NCBI GenBank assembly: GCA_045810285.1
Contig: JBJMWE010000285.1
Coordinates: forward strand, 1 to 13,835
Length of the DNA: 13,835 nt
Source of the DNA: Scleromatobacter sp045810285
GTDB lineage: Bacteria > Pseudomonadota > Gammaproteobacteria > Burkholderiales > Burkholderiaceae_C
Reading direction: 5' to 3'
This document shows, piece after piece, positions 5,710 through 12,091 of the stretch (positions are counted from its first letter, which is position 1; the number at the start of each line of letters is the position of its first letter). The position numbers and the translations under genes are program-made. Below the pieces are notes generated by a model. It was given only the letters and a program-made list of their open reading frames with translations. It was not told the DNA's origin and made no database searches.

Positions 5710-8004
5710 TCAGAACCTGGCGTTGAGCGACACCAGCGCGTTGCGCTCCGCGCCCGGCGTGTAGCGCGAGCCGCCGTTGTTGAGCGACTGGATGTACCTC
5801 CGGTCGAACACGTTGTAGACGTTGAGCTGCACCTGCCAGTTCTTCGACAGCTCGCAGGACGCCATCGCGTCGCCGACCCAGTACGCCGGGGCCTCCAGCA
5901 GGTTCGACGTCGGCGCGGCCGTGTTGCTGCTGCGCGCGGACGCATCGGCGTGGCGCATGCCGCCGCCCAGCGTGACGCCCAGCGGCAGCTTGAGCGTGGC
6001 CCACGACGTGAACGTGTTCTTCGGCGAGAACACGATGACGCCGCCCTGCTGCGTCGGCGCGCCGCGCACGATCCTGGAGTCCATGGTCGACCAGCCCAGG
6101 CTGACGCCCAGGTCCTTCGTGACGTTGCCCACCAGCCCCAGCTCGATGCCCTGCACGCGCCGCTTGCCCACCTGCGCGTAGGTCGGCACCGTGGCGCCGT
6201 CGGACACGAGCTCGTTCCTGTTCTCGCTACGATAGACCGCCGCCGTCGCCAGCAGGTTGCCCCCGAGCAGGTCCCACTTCGTGCCGAATTCGACGTTCGT
6301 GCCCTCCTGCGGTTTCAGGCCGGGCTGCGCCGCGCTGTTGGCCTGGCTGGACAACGCGAAGTTGCTGCCGCCCGGCGGGTTCCTGGAATCGGAATACGTG
6401 ACGTAGACGCTGCCGTTGTTCGCCGGCTTGAACACGGCGCCGACCTTCCAGCTCCACAAGGTGCCGGTCAGGCCCAGCGGCGCGTTGTTCACGAGCGATG
6501 CGGGCGTGGCCCCCGAAGCGGCCGTGTACGTGGCGCTGCTGGTGTCGGTGTGGAACCTGTCGACGCGTGCCCCGGCGTTGAGCAGCAGCGCGTTCGTGAC
6601 GTCGAGCGTCTCGAACGCGTAGGCCGATGCCGTCAGCGTGCTGCCGGTGGCCTGCGTGCCCTTGTACGACGGTTGCGCCATCACGTCGCCCGGATCCGGC
6701 GCGTAGAGGCTGGCCGTGCCGGCCACCGTGACGGGCGTGGCCGTCCTCTGGCGCTCGTAGCTCATCTCGACGCCGCTGGACAGCGCGTTCTTCAGGCCGA
6801 AGGCCTCGAATCCGGCCGCCAGGTTCGTCTGGTTGGTCAGGATCTCGTTGTCCTGGTGGCGGCCCTGGCGCGAGCGCGCCACGGTGTAGCCCGAGGGAAG
6901 ATCCGCGGTCGCGGTGACGGCGTTCACGCCGGTGACGACCACGTCCTGCACCGTCCGGCCGATGCGCGTCGTGTTGCGCAGCACGACGCCCTTGGCGAGG
7001 TCGCTCTCCAGCTTCGAGGTGATCATGTCCGTCTTCACGCGGTCGAAGTCGCCGGCCAGCCCGTAGAAGTTGCCCGGGTCGACGGACGGCCCGGGCTTCT
7101 GCGCGGGCGCCGTGGCGGTGGCGGCCGCGAAGACGTAGCCCTTCAGGCCGAACGTCGATACGCCGCCGTCCGGGCGGTTGTCCTGCTGGACGTGCAGGAT
7201 GCTAAGCGTCTCGCGGGTACTCGACCCGAGGCCGAAGGTGGCGGTGGGCGCGACGCCCCAGCGCTTCTGGCGCACCTCGTCGCGTCCGGGCACGCCTTGG
7301 TCCTGCGCCATCACGTCCAGGCGCACGGCGCTGCCGGGCAGCGACGCCAACGGGGTGTTGAAGTCGGCCTCCAGGCGCTTGCGATCGGCCGTGCCCGCCA
7401 ACAGGCTGCCGGTGGCGAACGCGCCATCGGCCTGCGCCGTCCTGGATACCAGGTTGACGTAGGCCGACGACGCGCCGCGGCCGATGTCCGAGCCCGACGG
7501 TCCCTTCACCACCTCCACCTGGTCGATGTTGAACATGTCGCGCGAGACGGCGCCGAGGTCGCGGATGCCGTCGACGAAGATGCTCTGCGAGCTGTCGAAG
7601 CCGCGCAGGTTGATCGAGTCGCCCGTCTGCGTGCTGCCGTTCTCGCCGAGCTGCATCGTCACGCCCGGCGTGTTGCGCAGCGCCTCCGACAGCGACGTGG
7701 CGGCCTGCTGCTGCAGCAGTTCCTTCTTGATGACGGTGATCGTCTGCGGCGTGTCGACGAGGGGCTGCGTGAACTTCGGCGACGAGACGGCGTCGGCCTT
7801 GTAGTCGTTCTCGGGCGCGGCCGCCTGCACCTTCACCGCCGGCAGCGTGGCCTCGCCGCGCGCCTGCGAGGCGCCGGCGGCCGGCGCGGCGGCGGACTGG
7901 GCCAGCACGGCGCCTGGAAGCGCGAGGGCCGCCGCGAGGGCGGCGGTCGAGCGATGGCGCGGTTGACGGGCGGCCGCGTGCTTGCGACTCTGGATGGGGC
8001 GCAT
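5710..8004 (-). CDS. fiu: TonB-dependent catecholate siderophore receptor (Fiu/PiuA type)
   Basis: A 764-residue outer-membrane receptor. The signal peptide ends near A35 (A-V-L-A before Q-S). A TonB-box-like L-P-A-V-K-V-Q-A sits at about 54-61. The plug domain carries V-D-T-P-Q-T-I-T-V-I (83-92), S-E-A-L-R-N-T-P-G-V (106-115), G-D-S-I-N-L-R-G-F-D (128-137), F-V-D-G-I-R-D-L-G (143-151) and V-E-V-V-K-G-P-S-G (163-171). The beta barrel ends in the expected terminal Phe (N-A-R-F). The plug closely resembles E. coli Fiu, which takes up ferric monocatechols and related catecholates with TonB energy; the piuC gene directly downstream supports this. ATG 8004 has AAGAAAGAGA just upstream. Transcription would start about 110 bases upstream, from a promoter overlapped by a Fur box. 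The exact ligand cannot be read from sequence. Confidence 0.95.
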   Translation of the reverse strand: MRPIQSRKHAAARQPRHRSTAALAAALALPGAVLAQSAAAPAAGASQARGEATLPAVKVQAAAPENDYKADAVSSPKFTQPLVDTPQTITVIKKELLQQQAATSLSEALRNTPGVTMQLGENGSTQTGDSINLRGFDSSQSIFVDGIRDLGAVSRDMFNIDQVEVVKGPSGSDIGRGASSAYVNLVSRTAQADGAFATGSLLAGTADRKRLEADFNTPLASLPGSAVRLDVMAQDQGVPGRDEVRQKRWGVAPTATFGLGSSTRETLSILHVQQDNRPDGGVSTFGLKGYVFAAATATAPAQKPGPSVDPGNFYGLAGDFDRVKTDMITSKLESDLAKGVVLRNTTRIGRTVQDVVVTGVNAVTATADLPSGYTVARSRQGRHQDNEILTNQTNLAAGFEAFGLKNALSSGVEMSYERQRTATPVTVAGTASLYAPDPGDVMAQPSYKGTQATGSTLTASAYAFETLDVTNALLLNAGARVDRFHTDTSSATYTAASGATPASLVNNAPLGLTGTLWSWKVGAVFKPANNGSVYVTYSDSRNPPGGSNFALSSQANSAAQPGLKPQEGTNVEFGTKWDLLGGNLLATAAVYRSENRNELVSDGATVPTYAQVGKRRVQGIELGLVGNVTKDLGVSLGWSTMDSRIVRGAPTQQGGVIVFSPKNTFTSWATLKLPLGVTLGGGMRHADASARSSNTAAPTSNLLEAPAYWVGDAMASCELSKNWQVQLNVYNVFDRRYIQSLNNGGSRYTPGAERNALVSLNARF

Positions 8005-8120
8005 GGATCTCTTTCTTCCGAAGGTTGGCGATGGACGTTTCGGCTGGCGTCCACGGCCTCGGTCGAGCGAGATCCTTGCTGGAGATGCTGGCGGCTCCGG
8101 GTGAGCCGGATCAACTGCAA

Positions 8121-8149
8121 ATGCTAATGATTCTCATTAAGAAAGTCAA
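8121..8149 (-). promoter_or_regulatory. Sigma-70 promoter of the receptor-piuC operon
   Basis: On the minus strand TTGACT (8144-8149, -35) and TAGCAT (8121-8126, -10) are separated by exactly 17 bases. It points at the receptor gene and predicts a start near 8114 and an untranslated leader of about 110 bases. The Fur box occupies the spacer. Confidence 0.75.
8123..8141 (-). promoter_or_regulatory. Fur box
   Basis: The plus-strand sequence GCTAATGATTCTCATTAAG agrees with the 19-base Fur consensus GATAATGATAATCATTATC at 14 positions. It lies between and over the -35 and -10 elements of the receptor promoter, the usual place for iron-dependent repression. It is an AT-rich island in very GC-rich surroundings, which makes a chance match unlikely. 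Confidence 0.85.
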
Positions 8150-8273
8150 CCTCGCGTGACAGGCCGGCAACATGCCCGCGCCTAGCACAGGTTGATGCTG
8201 CCTGGGCGCGACACGAGGCGGCCCGCGAGGGCGTATGCTCGCGCCCTTTCCCGTTCTCGAAGAGGATTCCCCG

Positions 8274-8537
8274 ATGGCTACCGCAGCAACCGAAAAGTCT
8301 TCCGCCTTCATGAAGGCCCTCACGCCGAGCCCCGCGCTCGCCGCCATCGTCGGCTCCGAGCCGCTGCCGCGCACCGAAGTCACCAAGCGCCTGTGGGACT
8401 ACATCAAGGCCCACAACCTGCAGAACCCGGCCAACAAGCGCAACATCCTGTGCGACGCCAAGCTCAAGGCCGTCATGGGCAAGGACGAAGTCACGATGTT
8501 CGAGATGACCGGCCTGGTCGGCAAGCACCTGAGCTGA
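8274..8537 (+). CDS. SWIB/MDM2 domain protein
   Basis: An 87-residue protein consisting almost entirely of one SWIB domain (about residues 14-86). Visible features are L-T-P-S-P-A-L-A-A-I-V-G (16-27), P-R-T-E-V-T-K-R-L-W-D-Y-I-K (32-45), L-Q-N-P-A-N-K-R-N-I-L-C-D (49-61) and the closing M-F-E-M-T-G-L-V-G-K-H-L. SWIB domains occur in eukaryotic chromatin remodellers and at the end of some chlamydial topoisomerase I proteins. Small stand-alone bacterial versions are common in several proteobacteria, but their function is unknown; a DNA- or protein-binding role is usually assumed. ATG 8274 has AAGAGGA about eight bases upstream. It is transcribed divergently from the Fiu receptor, with only an isolated -10-like TATGCT (8234-8239) ahead of it, so its promoter is uncertain. 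No functional link to the neighbouring iron genes is evident. Confidence 0.93.
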   Translation: MATAATEKSSAFMKALTPSPALAAIVGSEPLPRTEVTKRLWDYIKAHNLQNPANKRNILCDAKLKAVMGKDEVTMFEMTGLVGKHLS

Positions 8538-8884
8538 TCCGCCCCCGCGTCGCGCGCCCGCGCGCGTGACGCCACCCCGCGCGGGCCCCGGCCCGCGCGA
8601 AATGCGCGCCCCTGCGCCGCCCGTCCCGGGCGTCCCTGTCCCCTCCCCGACTTCCTCGCGGCTCCCGCGCCCTTTCTCGCATCGCGTCCCTGGCGAGTAC
8701 CAGGCACGTCCGTTGCTCGATTTTCCGGTTCGCTCCGCTCAATATCACGACGCGCCTGATCAGATACTTTCCGGCCGCCAACGCCCTGGTGTCCGTCGGT
8801 ATTTGCGAGCGGCATCAAGCCAACAGTTGCCGATCTGCCCGATGCTGCGCTGGATCCATGTCCAGCATTGCCCAGGAAACTCCG
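8538..8884 (+). other. Gap of 347 bases between SWIB and lpxO-like genes
   Basis: I see no convincing gene here. A strong inverted repeat at 8578-8599 follows the SWIB gene. The second half (about 8713-8770) is clearly less GC-rich (for example GATTTTCC, CAATATCACG, CAGATACTTTCC) and probably holds the lpxO promoter, but I cannot pick a -35/-10 pair with good spacing. The lpxO reading frame is open upstream to 8789, but that extension (Cys-, Arg- and Ser-rich, with no relation to the family) looks non-coding. Confidence 0.4.
8578..8599 (+). terminator. Strong GC hairpin after the SWIB gene
   Basis: CGCGCGGGCC, two bases, then GGCCCGCGCG form a perfect 10-bp inverted repeat 40 bases after the SWIB stop. 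It is followed by AAATG rather than a T-run, so it is at best a terminator-like structure; a transcript-end role is inferred from its position. Confidence 0.4.
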
Positions 8885-9877
8885 ATGATCCTGCCCGCCA
8901 TCATCGCCACCTATCTCGCCTGCATATTGGTCGTGCACTTCCGCGGCCGCGTCCGCCACCGGTTCTGGGGCCAGGTGTTCGACCATTCGGGCCTGCTCGC
9001 GCCGGTCAACGTGTTCCTGTACGCGTTCTCCGCCATCCCCAACCGCCCGTACACCGACGTGTCGCGCTTCCCGGAACTCGAGACGCTGCGGCGCCACGTC
9101 GACGTCATCCGCGAGGAAGGCCTCGCCCTGATGGCCCACGCCCGCATGAAGTCGCCCGACCAGAAGGACGACGCCGGCTTCAACTCGTTCGCCAAGTCCG
9201 GCTGGAAGCGCTTCTACCTGAAGTGGTACGGCGATGCCCACCCCTCGGCGCGGCGCCTGTGCCCGCGCACCACCGAACTGCTGCGCGGCATTCCCGGCGT
9301 GAGCGCCGCGATGTTCACCACCCTGCCGCCCGGCGCCGTGCTCAATCCCCACAAGGATCCCTACGCCGGCTCGCTGCGATACCACCTGGGGCTCGTCACT
9401 CCCAACGACGACGGCTGCCGCATCGTGGTCGACGGAAACCCCTACAGCTGGCGCGACGGCCAGGACGTGATATTCGATGAAACCTACATCCACGCCGCCG
9501 AGAATCGCACCGATGTGGAGCGCCTGATACTGTTCTGCGACATCGAGCGCCCGATGCGCCATGGTTTCGCGCGGAGTTTCAATCGCTGGTTCGGGCGCCA
9601 TGTCGTGGCGGCCGCCAGTTCGCCCAACGACGATTCGGACCGCATCGGCCTGATCAACCGGCTGTTCTTCCTGTCCGATCGCGCCGGCCACTACCGGCGT
9701 CGCTTCAAGGCCTGGAACCGCACCGCCTACAAGCTGGCGAAGGCGGGCCTCGTGGCGGCCCTGGTGGCCGTGCTGGTGCTGCCGCCCTCGCTGCGCACGT
9801 GGCACCGCCTGCATCCGGCCGGCCACGCCGGCGGCGCCGTGGCCGTCACGGCCGCCACGTCCTTGCGCTCGTTCTGA
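8885..9877 (+). CDS. lpxO: LpxO-like lipid A / aspartyl-asparaginyl beta-hydroxylase family enzyme
   Basis: A 330-residue Fe(II)/2-oxoglutarate oxygenase. Residues 1-17 form a membrane anchor, followed by V-H-F-R-G-R-V-R-H-R-F-W (17-28), F-D-H-S-G-L-L-A-P-V-N (32-42), G-F-N-S-F (98-102), G-W-K-R-F-Y-L-K-W-Y-G-D-A-H-P-S-A (106-122), H156 and D158 in N-P-H-K-D-P-Y-A-G-S-L-R-Y-H-L-G-L, and H203 in F-D-E-T-Y-I-H-A-A-E-N. These match LpxO, which adds a 2-hydroxyl group to a secondary acyl chain of lipid A at the inner membrane. The C-terminus adds a second hydrophobic stretch (about 288-301) and a tail. ATG 8885 is preferred over 8789 or 8858 because it starts at the membrane anchor as in the family and has AGGAAA about seven bases upstream. 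Several paralogues with different substrates exist, so lipid A is likely but unproven. It seems to be a single-gene unit. Confidence 0.88.
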   Translation: MILPAIIATYLACILVVHFRGRVRHRFWGQVFDHSGLLAPVNVFLYAFSAIPNRPYTDVSRFPELETLRRHVDVIREEGLALMAHARMKSPDQKDDAGFNSFAKSGWKRFYLKWYGDAHPSARRLCPRTTELLRGIPGVSAAMFTTLPPGAVLNPHKDPYAGSLRYHLGLVTPNDDGCRIVVDGNPYSWRDGQDVIFDETYIHAAENRTDVERLILFCDIERPMRHGFARSFNRWFGRHVVAAASSPNDDSDRIGLINRLFFLSDRAGHYRRRFKAWNRTAYKLAKAGLVAALVAVLVLPPSLRTWHRLHPAGHAGGAVAVTAATSLRSF

Positions 9878-9909
9878 TCAATCGTTCACGCCGTGACGGA
9901 TTGCGCGCG

Positions 9910-9927
9910 CCGGCCCCCGCTGGCCGG
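9910..9927 (+). terminator. Possible hairpin after the lpxO-like gene
   Basis: CCGGCC, loop CCCGCT, GGCCGG form a 6-bp stem 32 bases after the lpxO stop, with no T-run. It would separate that gene from the haem oxygenase gene. A lone -10-like TACGAT at 9952-9957, without a good -35, may mark the haem oxygenase promoter. Confidence 0.3.
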
Positions 9928-10003
9928 ACGGCCGCCGTGCCGGCGATCCGCTACGATCCGGGTCGAGACCCGCACTGTCCGTCCGCCGGGACGCGCCCCT
10001 TCC

Positions 10004-10825
10004 TTGACCTCCGATTCCGCCATCTCCGAACTGCGCCTGACGACCCGCGCCGATCACGAACGCATCGAACGCATGCTGCGGCTTGACGCGCCGATGCCGC
10101 TCGAGCGCTACGCCGCGATCCTGTGCGGGTTCGACGCCTTCCTGCGCACGTGGGAGCCGCGCATCCACGCTGCCCTGCCCGAACGCCTGCAGTCCTGGCA
10201 GCGCGCGCGCTGGCGCGGCGGCTTCGCCAGCGCCGACGTCGAGTGGCTGCGCAGCGTGGCCGAGGTCGCCGCTCCGACCGTCGAGGTCCCCGCCGCCGCC
10301 GCGCTGCCGCTCACCGACCTGGCCGAGGTGCTGGGCTCGCTGTACGTCATCGAGAGCTCCGCGCTCGGCGGCCGCGTCATCGCGCCGCTGCTCAAGCGCA
10401 CGCTGGGGCTGGGCCAGGGCAGCGGCGCCAGCTACTTCCACGGCTTCGGCGGCGACACCGCCGCCATGTGGAGCAACTTCCGCGTGTTGGCCGCGCTCGA
10501 GATCGGCGACTCCTCGCGCGCCATCGTGCACGCCTGCCGCAGCGCCCGCCGCACCTTCGGCGCGCTGATCGACCTGTTCGCCCCGCTCGCCCCCGCCGAG
10601 GCGCCCGCCGCGCCGCGCCAGGCGACGGCACAGCGCATCGCGCCCGCCCTCCTGATGGCGCACGGCGGTCCGGACGACGACGACGACGCCACGCGCCCCG
10701 CGCCGCTGGCCGACATCCACATCGACCTGCCCGTCGACGGCGAGGCCGACGCCGGCGACACGCTCGTCGAGCTGCCGATGGACGACGAACTCGACACCGG
10801 CGACACCCTGCGCATGCCGCTCTGA
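10004..10825 (+). CDS. Biliverdin-producing haem oxygenase with acidic C-terminal tail
   Basis: A haem oxygenase-family enzyme that opens haem to biliverdin, CO and Fe2+ in the cytosol. Counted from the TTG start it has 273 residues. L-R-L-T-T-R-A-D-H-E-R-I-E holds H18, the expected axial haem ligand. L-G-S-L-Y-V-I-E-S-S-A-L-G-G-R-V-I (about 110-126) and the Y-F-H-G-F-G-G-D-T block (about 143-151) also fit the family. The catalytic domain ends near residue 195; the last 75 or so residues are Asp-rich and repeat a 15-residue unit twice, which is not typical. The start is uncertain: GTG 9893 gives 310 residues, but the added Arg/Pro-rich stretch looks non-coding and has no ribosome site; the next ATG lies beyond the essential His. 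The gene fits the surrounding iron/haem theme; a bilin supplier for a phytochrome is an alternative role. Confidence 0.88.
   Translation: MTSDSAISELRLTTRADHERIERMLRLDAPMPLERYAAILCGFDAFLRTWEPRIHAALPERLQSWQRARWRGGFASADVEWLRSVAEVAAPTVEVPAAAALPLTDLAEVLGSLYVIESSALGGRVIAPLLKRTLGLGQGSGASYFHGFGGDTAAMWSNFRVLAALEIGDSSRAIVHACRSARRTFGALIDLFAPLAPAEAPAAPRQATAQRIAPALLMAHGGPDDDDDATRPAPLADIHIDLPVDGEADAGDTLVELPMDDELDTGDTLRMPL
10721..10810 (+). repeat. Two-copy 45-base tandem repeat in the haem oxygenase tail
   Basis: Codons 10721-10765 give I-D-L-P-V-D-G-E-A-D-A-G-D-T-L and 10766-10810 give V-E-L-P-M-D-D-E-L-D-T-G-D-T-L. At DNA level 33 of 45 positions agree. The units share L-P, an acidic core and G-D-T-L; a fragment (R-M-P-L) of a third unit ends the protein. 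This looks like an old internal duplication. Confidence 0.75.
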
Positions 10826-10828
10826 GCG

Positions 10829-11242
10829 CTACGTGGCGCCGCAGCCGGGCCCGTCGAAGTTCCAGGTGCTGACCTTGCCGTCCTCGATGAGGAAGCGCGT
10901 GGTGCACGTCACGGGCGTGGCCTGTCCCACCGGCGTGGTGACGCCCACGCCGCCGCCCACCGAGGTGTGCCCGCCGCCGAATCCGAAGCCGCCGATGCTG
11001 AAGCTCATCGTGGGCGGCGGCGTCGCGCCGTTGTTGACGACGTACGTGAGCCACTTGCCGTGGCCGGCCGCCTCCTCGGCCACCGGCGTGCCCCAGCGGG
11101 CGCGCAGGTCCTGCTCGGACGCCCCCTGCCACTGGCCCAGCGCCTTCTCGTAGGCATCGGTGCGCGACTCCCGCGTCGCGCAGCCCGCGAGGGCGAGCAG
11201 CAGCGCGCCGGCGGGCAGCAGGAATCGGATGGTGGCGCGCAT
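10829..11242 (-). CDS. Small putative outer-membrane lipoprotein
   Basis: A 137-residue protein with a lipoprotein signal: R-A-T-I-R-F start, hydrophobic 7-17, lipobox L-A-G-C ending at C21. After it comes Y-E-K-A-L-G-Q-W-Q-G-A-S-E-Q-D-L-R-A-R-W-G-T-P (31-53), a helix-plus-W-G-x-P pattern also seen in SmpA/BamE-like lipoproteins. A Gly-rich stretch (84-102) precedes a C-terminal segment with two Cys (C113 and C134) framing T-R-F-L-I-E-D-G-K-V-S-T-W-N-F. This overall plan is common in uncharacterised proteobacterial lipoproteins; I cannot assign a function. ATG 11242 has AGGAG six bases upstream, a strong ribosome site. It converges on the haem oxygenase gene with only three bases between the stops, so their transcripts must overlap. 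I see no clear promoter in the 175-base divergent gap to the TetR gene. Confidence 0.82.
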   Translation of the reverse strand: MRATIRFLLPAGALLLALAGCATRESRTDAYEKALGQWQGASEQDLRARWGTPVAEEAAGHGKWLTYVVNNGATPPPTMSFSIGGFGFGGGHTSVGGGVGVTTPVGQATPVTCTTRFLIEDGKVSTWNFDGPGCGAT

Positions 11243-11348
11243 GTCGGTCTCCTGGAAAGCGTGGTCCTGTCGGGATGATGCGCCATTTACAGCAAGACGC
11301 TCGCCTGCCCGGGTGAAGTCGCCATGACCGTCCCGCGAGCGGGCTTAT

Positions 11349-11377
11349 TCATGATGTTTGACATCCATTTATCATGA
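11349..11377 (+). promoter_or_regulatory. Candidate TetR operator
   Basis: TCATGAT (11349-11355) and ATCATGA (11371-11377) are a perfect 7-bp inverted repeat around the -35 box. Nested inside is a second palindrome, GATGT-TTG-ACATC (11353-11365), which overlaps the -35 itself. Either would suit a TetR-type dimer blocking its own promoter. Autoregulation is inferred from position. Confidence 0.5.
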
Positions 11378-11387
11378 TACCTATACT
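11358..11387 (+). promoter_or_regulatory. Sigma-70 promoter of the tetR-MFS unit
   Basis: TTGACA (11358-11363, perfect -35) and TATACT (11382-11387, -10) are 18 bases apart in an AT-rich island. The predicted start is near 11394, about 24 bases before the TetR ATG. No second promoter is seen before the MFS gene. Confidence 0.8.
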
Positions 11388-11417
11388 TTAAACGCCCTCT
11401 TCAACGTCGGAGCTTCC

Positions 11418-12086
11418 ATGCCACGCGTCTCCCGCGCCGAGGCCCAGAGCCATCGCCAGCAGATCACCGAAGCGTCCGCGCGCCTGTTCAAGGAGCGCGG
11501 CATCAACGGCGTCAGCGTCGCCGACCTGATGGGCGCAGCCGGCCTCACCCACGGCGGCTTCTATGGCCACTTCGAGTCCAAGGACGCACTGGCCGGCGTC
11601 GCGGTGGCGCACGCATTCGCGCAATCGGCCGAACGCTGGCGCAAGCGCATCGCGAGCCAGCCCGACGATGCCGCCGGTCGCGCGCTCATCGTCGACAGGT
11701 TCCTGTCCGCGCCCAGCCTCAAGGAGGTCGGGCTCGGCTGCCCGTCGGTCTCCCTCGCGGCCGACGTCGCGCGCGAACCGGCGACCGCCCCCATCCGCCT
11801 GGCCTATGGCGATGGGCTCGAGGCCCTCGTCGCCATCCTGTCGGCGGTCGAGGACGGCCCGGACGCGGCAGCGCGGCGCCGCGCGGCGATCGCCGACTAC
11901 GCCACGATGGCCGGCGCCCTGATGCTGGCCCGCGCCACCGACGGCACGCCGCTGGCGGCCGAATTCCTCGCCGCCGCACGCGAACGCCTGCTGCGCGAGC
12001 CCACGCCCGCGAGCGACTGCGCGACCGCGCCGGCGCCCGCCCCCGCGCGCGAGCGCGCCCCCACCCGCAAGACCCGCAAGGCCTGA
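11418..12086 (+). CDS. TetR/AcrR family transcriptional regulator
   Basis: A 222-residue repressor-type regulator. The N-terminal DNA-binding domain is clear: I-T-E-A-S-A-R-L-F-K-E-R-G-I-N-G-V-S-V (16-34), then the recognition helix region D-L-M-G-A-A-G-L-T-H-G-G-F-Y-G-H-F-E-S-K-D-A-L (36-58). The C-terminal ligand domain has G-C-P-S-V-S-L-A-A-D-V-A-R-E (107-120), shared by a subgroup of TetR proteins that includes thiol- or electrophile-sensing members, with C108 as the matching Cys. The tail (196-222) is Ala/Pro/Arg-rich and probably disordered. ATG 11418 is chosen because the protein then starts P-R-V-S-R-A-E, typical of the family, with GGAG just upstream; the in-frame ATG-less extension to 11358 runs over the promoter. 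It sits five bases ahead of an MFS gene and probably controls itself and that transporter. Confidence 0.92.
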   Translation: MPRVSRAEAQSHRQQITEASARLFKERGINGVSVADLMGAAGLTHGGFYGHFESKDALAGVAVAHAFAQSAERWRKRIASQPDDAAGRALIVDRFLSAPSLKEVGLGCPSVSLAADVAREPATAPIRLAYGDGLEALVAILSAVEDGPDAAARRRAAIADYATMAGALMLARATDGTPLAAEFLAAARERLLREPTPASDCATAPAPAPARERAPTRKTRKA

Positions 12087-12091
12087 CACCG

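Noticed and set aside
4800..5726. A 308-codon plus-strand open frame over the REP pair and piuC
   Set aside because: No family resemblance; it overlaps piuC, whose catalytic residues are all present on the other strand.
5359..8127. A 922-codon plus-strand open frame opposite the siderophore receptor
   Set aside because: Low-complexity Arg/Val/Ala translation; the minus strand encodes a complete receptor with signal peptide, plug and terminal Phe.
8789..8884. Longer N-terminus for the LpxO-like protein from 8789 or 8858
   Set aside because: The added residues are Cys/Arg-rich and unlike the family; ATG 8885 has a ribosome site and begins at the membrane anchor.
11358..11417. Longer TetR protein starting at 11358
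   Set aside because: That stretch contains the -35 and -10 boxes; the start at 11418 gives the normal TetR N-terminus and has a ribosome site.
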